A DNA stretch of 24,433 nt from Candidatus Woesearchaeota archaeon (GTDB lineage: Archaea; Nanobdellota; Nanobdellia; Woesearchaeales; WJKV01): NCBI GenBank assembly GCA_019323355.1, contig JAHWHI010000081.1:1-24433 (forward strand), given 5' to 3'. The stretch's first letter is position 1. Every line of letters begins with the position of its first letter. Under the pieces are notes generated by a model, which saw only the letters and a program-made list of their open reading frames with translations, was not told the DNA's origin and ran no database searches. Below are positions 17,910 through 24,433 of the stretch, piece after piece. The translations under genes were made by a program, and so were the position numbers.

Positions 17910-20900
17910 CTGGATTTGCCGCTGAAGTCTTGGATCTTTGCTCGAGATGGTTCCTCCAGGTTCAAGAGCATATTGTTTCCCATTCAGCAGTTCAGCAATT
18001 CTTGACCTGATATCTTCTGCAACATTCTGCGCATTCATAACAGAACCAGTTCTGCAATTTTCGGGATTGGATTGTGCATCGCAGAAATAACTATGCATCC
18101 TGGCTTGCGCCATTCCCTTGCTGGTCTCGATCAAAAGTTGTTGTTCAGTGCTAGCCTCACTCATCATAGCATCATATTTAACCCGGATCTCGTCCTGGTA
18201 TGTTTCCATAAGATTATCAAGTTGCGAGAGTCTTGAACGGATCTCATTCTGCATTGCATTCGAGATATTTGGATTATCAAGTAAATCTTCTAAACTGTTC
18301 GACAAGCCCAAAGCAGAACCGAATGCAGCATTCAAGCCTTCATCACTCAGTAATTGTGCGCTGTCAATAACTGCATTCACAGCGTCTTCCAAATTCTCAG
18401 CAGTAATCCCTTCGGGATCTAACTCCATCTGTCTGGTGGTGCGCGCGATCTCTCCAAGATTCTGGTTGATCTCTTCCTGCATCAATTTATCAAAGCCTTG
18501 AGTTCCAATCATCTCATCGACTGCCTCCCGCCATCCAAGATTCAATCCTGTTGGATCTAAGTTTCGGTAAAGCTCCTGCTGAGATTTTAGATAAGCGATC
18601 GCATCTTTCTGCGACCCCAAAGAAATCCTTTTCGTAATCTCAATTCTTGCGAGCTGTTTAGATTTTTCTTGGATACTTTTCTCCAACCCCTCTACTCTAC
18701 GTTGCAGACTATCTGCAGAAGCAGTCCAGCTCTTCTTAAATTCCGGATTTTCAGCAGCTTGTTTTCTAGCCTCTTGGATTTGCTTTCTCAATGATATTAT
18801 CTGTGAATTTAATCTTTCAATGTCTCGTGCAATCGGTTTGCCAGAAGCATCTAAGGCTGCAAGTTCTTCTTCAGAGAGGTAACCAGCCTTACCCGAGATT
18901 TTATTAGTATGCGCAAATAGATTGAGAATCTCTTGTTCATATTTTGCTTTTAGTATTTTTCTCTGATCTTCTGTCAATCGATGATCAGTCTCTAATTCAG
19001 CAAGCAATCTTGCATATTTCTGTTTTAATTCCGCTTCTTGCCCTCTCTTTAGTACACGACCCATACTTACAACGCCCGTTTCAGGATCAACATCAAGAAC
19101 TACTGCTTCACTGTCCCGCCTGTAGCCATCTAATTTTTCTTTCAATGCAGCGGCATATGCCTCGCTTCTTTCTCTCTCTAATCGTTCTCTTTCCTTCTGC
19201 ACAGCTTCATTAATTTTCTTTTGTGCTTTTGCCAGATCTTTTATATCCTGTTCTTTTAGTCTGTCAAGATCTTTTTTGCTTTCTTCTTTTAGCTTGTTGA
19301 GTTTTTCATTGTATTGTTCATAAGTGATTTCTCCAGCGTCAAATTGTGCTTTCAATTCCGAGATTCTTCCATTCAGTTCAATATCAGAGTTCCTCTGGCC
19401 CGCAGCTTCTCCAAACAGGTTGTTGTATTTTTCCTGATTTATCTGACCAAGCCGTGTCCTCAGACCAGCAAGCTCTTCAGATTTTGATTTTAATTTTGAT
19501 TTAAGTTCATCATAAGCATTTGATTCAGCATAACCCTGGTTTTCTTTTCCATAATAAGTAATTTCCTTATCAAGGGCACTTAACTCATCTAATAATCTCC
19601 TTTGCTGTTCAGGCTCTTTAGTAGCCTTCAATTCTTTCTCTTTTCCTGCCATCTCATTTTTCAATGAGTCTAATTTTCTCTTTACAGCCTCTCTTTCTGT
19701 AAGCTCTACAGAAACTTCATCTATCTTTTCTGCAAGCTGTGTTTCGAGATCCAACATTTCATCTTCAAGAGAAGACATTTTTCCAAGGATCTCCTGTTCT
19801 TCTGCAATAAGGTTCTTCATCTCAGGAGTAAGTTCTCCTGTTCTTTCCAAGAAATCCATAGTCTCTTTCAGTTCCTCATTTCTTGCGGTTGTAATTTCAG
19901 AATTTAGCTGCCTCATTTCCTTCTGGTTTTCGGTCATTTGTCTTGATTTTTTCAGAAGTTCCTGCTCTAGCTCAGTTTTTCTTTTCTCATAAGATGTATC
20001 TTTCGGCCTGATTATTAGTTTTCCATCTTTTCTTGCGACATTAACTTCAATGTCTAACACATTTCCTTGCTCATCTTTTAACCAATATCTTCCATGCTCA
20101 TCTTTATGATAGAAGAAATTTGCGGTCGGAGAGCCGTATTCTGCCGGAATCTCTCTTTCAAAGACTGAAAGCAAGGCCCGTATTCTTAACACATCTGATT
20201 GTAAATCATCATTCTGCTCTTGCAGCTCTCCTATCCTTGTAAATTGGGGCTGGAATTGGGTTCTAATCAATTGAGGATTAGTTAATCTTATTGTCGCAAG
20301 CCTCGTTCTGTTCCGTTGCAATTGGGCTCGCTTCAATTCTATCATTGCTGCATCTTCATCCTTGAACAAAGTAACTAATTCCCTTTGAGACTTAACACGA
20401 GTAGTCAAATCTTGAATTCTACTTTCAAGATCAGGACCTTCTGCCTTAAGATACTGTGCCGCCCTCTGCGCTTCGAACTGTTGCCCTCTTAACTCTTCGA
20501 TCTCCAACTGCATTCTGCTTCTTTCTACTTCGTAATCAGCTTTTGTTGGCGGACAATCAACTGCTGCACCAGTGATTTCTAATATTGCAAGGCCTGTAGC
20601 AGGACCGAACAGGCAGTCTGTATACATCTGCCTTTGCCATTGGTCAAACGCATTTTGCTTAACCTCAATCTCTTCTTGTATTAACTGTAAGTTCCGGGCA
20701 GAATCCTCCCATGATTTTTTCCTTGCTTCTAATTGTTCTAATTGGGAAGTCAATTCATTCAATCTTTTGCTTGCGTCACCAACACCAAGATCGTCTTCTA
20801 ATTTAGAAATTTCAGCTCTTAGTTCTGCCTCTTCTTTCTCCATCCGGATGCCAAATTCTTCTATTTTTAGACTTCTGTAGAAATCAGTATCTGAGGCTCC

Positions 20901-23900
20901 TAACTGACCATAAACTTTATCAGGATCGTGAAGATCTCTTATTTCACCGGTCTTTATGTCAATTCTGACCGCGTGTTCATTTCCAGCAATGTCCTTATAT
21001 GTTTGGAAGTTCTCTACAGTGACTGTAACTCCCATCTCAAGAAGTATCTCATTGATGACTGTTGGATCAAACTTGTCAGGATCATAGGTCTTTAGTTTAG
21101 CAATCCGTGCTTTTTCATCAGGAGTCAAAGCACGATTCTCAGCTTTTGCTGCTGCTTCAATCCTTCCGATAGCACTCTCAGCTTCTTTTTTGAAATCAAT
21201 GATATGTGCATACTTCTCCTTTACTTCTCCAGTTTCATCATCTATCTGGAAATCTTCGAGAACTCTTTGATCTCCCGCTTCAAGTAATTTGTTTTTATTA
21301 TCTGCGAACTCGGCTCTTTGCTGTTCACCACTAGTAAGAGCGCTAACAGTGCTTTTAAGTACCTCTTTTTCTCTTTCGTCCAATGCATCTGTTTTATCAG
21401 CAGCAACACCATAATCTTCACTTGCCTTTTTGATCTCGTCTTTGATAGTACCTAACCTTTCTGCAATCTCCTTCTTTCTGTCTTCATCAGCTTCACTTGG
21501 TTCTTTCTTTTCATGCAAGATACTTAATTCATGCTGCAGCCTTCTCTGCTCTGCTGCCAAGTCTTCATATTGTTTTTTCTTATCTTCCAACTCTGCAAGC
21601 TGCTTTTTTTGCTCCTCTGTCAAGCTCTTCTCCTTTGCCTGCTTTAATAACTCTGTAATCTGGTCTTTTGCCCTGTTAATAATATCTTCATCAATAGAGG
21701 ACATCTTTGCATCTAGGCTTTCAACCCTCATAGCCCTAATACGTAAGTCAAACTCAGAAGCCCGCATCAAAGACGCTTTTTGATAATGCTCAAGCTCTGC
21801 TTGCCCAAGCCGTTCTTTTAGATCAAAATATGTTGAATGTCGATCTTTTATTCTTCGCGATGCTTCTTGCGCACTGTCTAGATTAATTCTGATCGCTCTT
21901 TCTGCATCTCGGATTTCAATTCTGATGTTCTCAAGTTCAGTCTTCTTCTTTTGAAGCGCGTCATGGTCTGCAGAAGTACCATATATATCTTTTCCGCGGG
22001 ACATAGTACTCTGGATCCTTTGCTGAATTTCTGCAATCTCCTGCTGAAGCTCTTGTTCTTTTTTCTCCCACTCTACTATTTTCTTTTTTCTTTCTTCATT
22101 CTTTTTCGTCATAGCCTCAAGATTCGCTTGGTAATCTTCAATGTCTCTCTGCGCGCTCTTTCCGTATGCCTCAACTCTTGCACGTAATTTCTCAAGCTCT
22201 GCAGCAGAAACCTCAATCTCTTGCTGTAATGCTTTCACTTTCTTAGTGACCACACCATCATCGCCGTAATAGAACTGGTATTCTTCATTGTAGACTTTAC
22301 GCAGATTTTCATTATTTTTCTCAAGTTCGATCAAGAATTCCGAACCTTTCGTTCCTTGGTTGCGTAGGAAGTCACCGACTTTCTGGCGTTCAGCCATCTC
22401 CCACTTACCGTCCTTGAACTGAAGTGCCACACCATAAGTCCCAACCTGCACTTTGTCTGCAGAGTCGCTGAACTTTTTCTGTGCACCTTCATCCATAAAA
22501 CCCTTAATCATAGTAGAAGCATAATCTTCTGCAGTCACCATATTTTTGCCAGGATCGAACTGTGCCTCGTACTCAGTCCGTTTCTCTGAACCTTTTTTAT
22601 CTACTGCATCTTCTATTGCTTTCTCAAAAATAGATTTTACCTCTTTTGATTTTGCACTGTCTCCAGCAGCCGCCAGTGCTGCTTCTTCATAGTTCCTTGC
22701 ACTGCCATCTTCATTTTTGCCCCATAATTTAGCATCTCTGGTCTCTTTGACAGATTTTTCTATTTCTGCCTTCGCTGCTTTCCCTTCAGCACTTTCCCAC
22801 CATTTCTTCTCTTCTCTTTCTGCAAATAATCCTTTAGACAGTTCCTCTGCATTTTCACCAAATTCCTCTCTCAAAGCTTTTTCTAAGGCTGCCTGGTTCT
22901 CAGACATGAATCTTTCAAGGGATACAGGTTCTTTTCCTTCTTGCAGTACCTGCCATTTGCCGTCTTTAAATACAAGTTGGCTTCCTTTTAATTCGCCTCC
23001 AAGCTTTCCAAATGCACGTCCTAATGTTTCTGCTTTCTTAGCAACCTCATTCTTCTGGAAATCACTGAAGCTCTTTTCTGCTGCAAGCAAGGTACCTACT
23101 TTTTCCCTGAGCTGGGCGAGCTCACTGCCTGCTTTAGATAGATCTCCTCTGAACTCAACAAACTCCTTAAGAACATTTTCTTCTTCTTCTGTTAGTCTGA
23201 TTCCTCTTTTCTTCTTTTCCTCAAGTTCGTCTACATTAAAACCATTCTTTTTGTACAATTCTTTTCTATCTTCTATCTTTTTCTGGACTTCCTCTTCTTT
23301 CTTAGCCAACTCTTCTTGGGCTTTCCGTTTCAAATCTGCAAGTAATGCTTTTGGGTCTCCAAACTTTCCAAGGACTTGCCATGCGCCATCAAGCATTCGT
23401 ATATCTTTTCCAAAAGCCGTCATTATCTCGCTGAACAATTCATCCCGTAATGTTTCTAATGCTTTCTTCTCTGCATCAATTACGCCTTTTTCGAAGTTTT
23501 CAGAATCTGTAAGCTTTCCTATTCCTCGTCTGTCATCAGCAAAAGTAGTCCCACTGAATTTACCTCTGCTCGAGCCTGTCTTCTTGTCAGTCTTTACTCC
23601 GTTTTCATCCTCTACATTCGACTGAGCCCCTTTATTCTTATCTAGTCTTGGATCCGGCGGAGGTTTCGGGGGCTCAGGTTCTGGAGTTACATCAGTATGA
23701 GGCAAGTAACCTCGCGCAGCTTTTGCCTTGTCAAAGCCAACATCTACTGCTCCATGCAGCTGCGCTGCAAATATGCCTGGCAGAGGTGTCGTTCCCAGAA
23801 TGATTATACCTTTATCAGACGGTTCGAAAATAATTTCTGTTGTTGGACCGCCGTCAGTAGAACTTCCAATTCCGCCAGCAGGTCCTCCACCGGGTTTTGC

Positions 23901-24433
23901 AGCTCCTGCAGCGTCGTCTGACTTTGTAGGAACAGCAGTTGATCCAGCGGCTTCATCTGTCTCTTTTGTCCCTTGCTTGTCCTCTGGCTCTTCGAAAGGA
24001 TTACAGGATGTTGGCTGGTAGACCGCATCTTTATCTGGGTCTTCCAAACAATTAACGCATCCAGGGGTCCCTTCTTTTTTATAATCATAATCCTGGAGAT
24101 ATAATTTTATCCAGCATTCATCATTATCCTTATTTTGATCATATTTCCATTCTAAACCGCCTTTTGCATTGCCGTTTTTCGGCTCCTTATTTCTAGCATA
24201 GCTTTCAACCACAGGCTCTGGTTTTTTCTTGATCTCATAACAGTCCATATTACGCGCGTCCTTGAATTCTTTGATCCAATAATCCAGATACTTCTTGTCA
24301 AATATTTCGCTAAAGGTGTAACAATTCATTTCATCAAGACGAACATTTGCATAGTATGCATCTGAATAGACAACCTTTGCTGCAGCATAAGCTAGGAATG
24401 CAAAGGCCCACCTAAGATTAGTCCTGGCATTCG
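17907..24433 (-). CDS. Giant coiled-coil protein (5'-partial, at least 2,174 aa), possible N-terminal part of the downstream giant protein
   Basis: The frame is open from the right window edge to TAA at 17907-17909. An ATG at 24329 would give 2,140 aa, but it has no Shine-Dalgarno-like sequence, and the 34 codons before it are open, contain no ATG, GTG or TTG, and encode a hydrophobic stretch, so the true start is probably outside the window. Numbering from that ATG: six Cys within residues 3-109; a Gly/Pro/Asp/Thr-rich linker (about 110-260) with one hydrophobic patch; three DGxW-type motifs (about residues 310-650); then largely Glu/Lys/Gln/Arg heptad-like coiled coil to the end, broken by short beta-like islands and by a Cys-flanked hydrophobic segment (1239-1259); a last Cys pair at 2083 and 2092. 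No catalytic domain was recognised. Best read as a long rod or tether. It lies directly upstream of, and in frame with, the next giant gene. Confidence 0.93.
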   Translation of the reverse strand, partial: NARTNLRWAFAFLAYAAAKVVYSDAYYANVRLDEMNCYTFSEIFDKKYLDYWIKEFKDARNMDCYEIKKKPEPVVESYARNKEPKNGNAKGGLEWKYDQNKDNDECWIKLYLQDYDYKKEGTPGCVNCLEDPDKDAVYQPTSCNPFEEPEDKQGTKETDEAAGSTAVPTKSDDAAGAAKPGGGPAGGIGSSTDGGPTTEIIFEPSDKGIIILGTTPLPGIFAAQLHGAVDVGFDKAKAARGYLPHTDVTPEPEPPKPPPDPRLDKNKGAQSNVEDENGVKTDKKTGSSRGKFSGTTFADDRRGIGKLTDSENFEKGVIDAEKKALETLRDELFSEIMTAFGKDIRMLDGAWQVLGKFGDPKALLADLKRKAQEELAKKEEEVQKKIEDRKELYKKNGFNVDELEEKKKRGIRLTEEEENVLKEFVEFRGDLSKAGSELAQLREKVGTLLAAEKSFSDFQKNEVAKKAETLGRAFGKLGGELKGSQLVFKDGKWQVLQEGKEPVSLERFMSENQAALEKALREEFGENAEELSKGLFAEREEKKWWESAEGKAAKAEIEKSVKETRDAKLWGKNEDGSARNYEEAALAAAGDSAKSKEVKSIFEKAIEDAVDKKGSEKRTEYEAQFDPGKNMVTAEDYASTMIKGFMDEGAQKKFSDSADKVQVGTYGVALQFKDGKWEMAERQKVGDFLRNQGTKGSEFLIELEKNNENLRKVYNEEYQFYYGDDGVVTKKVKALQQEIEVSAAELEKLRARVEAYGKSAQRDIEDYQANLEAMTKKNEERKKKIVEWEKKEQELQQEIAEIQQRIQSTMSRGKDIYGTSADHDALQKKKTELENIRIEIRDAERAIRINLDSAQEASRRIKDRHSTYFDLKERLGQAELEHYQKASLMRASEFDLRIRAMRVESLDAKMSSIDEDIINRAKDQITELLKQAKEKSLTEEQKKQLAELEDKKKQYEDLAAEQRRLQHELSILHEKKEPSEADEDRKKEIAERLGTIKDEIKKASEDYGVAADKTDALDEREKEVLKSTVSALTSGEQQRAEFADNKNKLLEAGDQRVLEDFQIDDETGEVKEKYAHIIDFKKEAESAIGRIEAAAKAENRALTPDEKARIAKLKTYDPDKFDPTVINEILLEMGVTVTVENFQTYKDIAGNEHAVRIDIKTGEIRDLHDPDKVYGQLGASDTDFYRSLKIEEFGIRMEKEEAELRAEISKLEDDLGVGDASKRLNELTSQLEQLEARKKSWEDSARNLQLIQEEIEVKQNAFDQWQRQMYTDCLFGPATGLAILEITGAAVDCPPTKADYEVERSRMQLEIEELRGQQFEAQRAAQYLKAEGPDLESRIQDLTTRVKSQRELVTLFKDEDAAMIELKRAQLQRNRTRLATIRLTNPQLIRTQFQPQFTRIGELQEQNDDLQSDVLRIRALLSVFEREIPAEYGSPTANFFYHKDEHGRYWLKDEQGNVLDIEVNVARKDGKLIIRPKDTSYEKRKTELEQELLKKSRQMTENQKEMRQLNSEITTARNEELKETMDFLERTGELTPEMKNLIAEEQEILGKMSSLEDEMLDLETQLAEKIDEVSVELTEREAVKRKLDSLKNEMAGKEKELKATKEPEQQRRLLDELSALDKEITYYGKENQGYAESNAYDELKSKLKSKSEELAGLRTRLGQINQEKYNNLFGEAAGQRNSDIELNGRISELKAQFDAGEITYEQYNEKLNKLKEESKKDLDRLKEQDIKDLAKAQKKINEAVQKERERLERERSEAYAAALKEKLDGYRRDSEAVVLDVDPETGVVSMGRVLKRGQEAELKQKYARLLAELETDHRLTEDQRKILKAKYEQEILNLFAHTNKISGKAGYLSEEELAALDASGKPIARDIERLNSQIISLRKQIQEARKQAAENPEFKKSWTASADSLQRRVEGLEKSIQEKSKQLARIEITKRISLGSQKDAIAYLKSQQELYRNLDPTGLNLGWREAVDEMIGTQGFDKLMQEEINQNLGEIARTTRQMELDPEGITAENLEDAVNAVIDSAQLLSDEGLNAAFGSALGLSNSLEDLLDNPNISNAMQNEIRSRLSQLDNLMETYQDEIRVKYDAMMSEASTEQQLLIETSKGMAQARMHSYFCDAQSNPENCRTGSVMNAQNVAEDIRSRIAELLNGKQYALEPGGTISSKDPRLQRQIQ
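20553..20615 (-). other. Cys-flanked hydrophobic segment inside the coiled coil
   Basis: Two Cys 20 residues apart (codons at 20613-20615 and 20553-20555) bracket an apolar Gly/Ala-rich stretch (LFGPATGLAILEITGAAVD) in the middle of otherwise highly charged coiled coil. It may be a disulfide-closed loop or a hydrophobic hairpin tip. It is too short and broken to call a transmembrane helix with confidence. Confidence 0.45.
22380..23415 (-). repeat. Three degenerate DGxW repeats in the coiled-coil protein
   Basis: Three islands between coiled-coil stretches share a beta-like core: IRMLDGAWQVL (about 23370-23405), LVFKDGKWQVL (about 22940-22975) and LQFKDGKWEM (about 22395-22425). Each follows a charged helix, and the cores are roughly 145 and 185 residues apart. 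A related core (RYADGRLEF, RFQNGKVEF) recurs in the downstream giant gene near 3410-3480 and 3770-3800, linking the two proteins. The function is unknown. Confidence 0.55.
24003..24323 (-). other. Cysteine-containing segment with six Cys
   Basis: Residues 3, 30, 72, 91, 94 and 109 (numbered from the ATG at 24329) are Cys, including a C-x2-C (GCVNC). The segment is aromatic and charged, directly after the hydrophobic stretch. The even number fits three disulfides outside the cytoplasm; a zinc-binding arrangement of the last four is an alternative. Six of this gene's ten Cys lie here. Confidence 0.55.
24372..24416 (-). other. Hydrophobic, membrane-anchor-like segment upstream of the first ATG of the coiled-coil gene
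   Basis: The codons just inside the right edge encode LRWAFAFLAYAAAKVV, an Arg followed by about 14 mostly apolar residues, then a polar YSDAYYANVRLDE stretch leading into the Cys-containing region. This looks like a transmembrane helix or signal-anchor, though it is short. The chain continues upstream beyond the window, so the topology cannot be settled here. Confidence 0.55.

Noticed and set aside
22717..23625. Plus-strand ORF of 302 codons
   Set aside because: It is antisense to the Glu/Lys-rich coiled coil; its Ser/Phe/Leu-rich, low-complexity product is what reversed GAA/AAG/AGA codons give. There is no domain or ribosome site.
17907..24433. Naming the coiled-coil gene an SMC or Rad50-type ATPase
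   Set aside because: There is no Walker A, signature or Walker B motif at either visible end, only coiled coil, linkers and short islands.
1..24433. Promoters, terminators, tRNAs, CRISPR arrays or insertion sequences
   Set aside because: Coding sequence fills the window; no spaced direct repeats, tRNA-like folds, transposase motifs or terminal inverted repeats were noticed.

Overview
The whole window is protein-coding on the minus strand. From edge to edge (24431 down to 3) one reading frame is interrupted by a single stop, a TAA at 17907-17909. This gives two enormous, incomplete genes in the same frame: an upstream gene A (17907 to beyond 24433, at least 2,174 codons, 5' end outside the window) and a downstream gene B (17888 to beyond 1, at least 5,962 codons, 3' end outside the window), separated by 18 nt. 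I translated gene B codon by codon and found no stop. No RNA genes, IS elements, CRISPR arrays, terminators or non-coding stretches were seen. All plus-strand ORFs are antisense shadows.

Gene A product: a hydrophobic segment near its visible N-terminus, a Cys-containing segment, a Gly/Pro/Asp-rich low-complexity linker, three copies of a short 'DGxW' motif, then about 1,600 residues of mostly charged coiled coil ending at the TAA. Gene B product, N to C: a charged head with the only two cysteines, an Ala/Gly-rich hydrophobic region, about 500 residues of coiled coil, an SF2 DEAH-type helicase domain, a long helical stretch, an HExxH (zincin-like) site, a Pro/Ala linker, a HopA1-like domain, a complete PPP-type metallophosphatase, two unassigned modules, the ATP-grasp and phosphohistidine domains of pyruvate phosphate dikinase (without the PEP/pyruvate barrel), a coiled coil, two tandem repeats on a Pro-rich hinge, further unassigned modules, a uridine-kinase-like P-loop domain, and the start of another P-loop domain at the left edge.

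The organism is uncertain. The DNA is moderately A+T-rich with frequent AGA/AGG Arg and ATA Ile codons. Giant multi-domain genes of this kind are known from Omnitrophota and other uncultivated bacteria and from some DPANN archaea; the sequence does not decide between them. The domain mix (helicase, peptidase-like, HopA1-like, kinase, phosphatase, dikinase core) on a nearly cysteine-free chain with membrane-like segments suggests a surface-anchored or delivered giant effector, perhaps for interaction with or predation on other cells, or a 'polyvalent' protein of a mobile element. This is inference: the domains are seen, the biological role is not.
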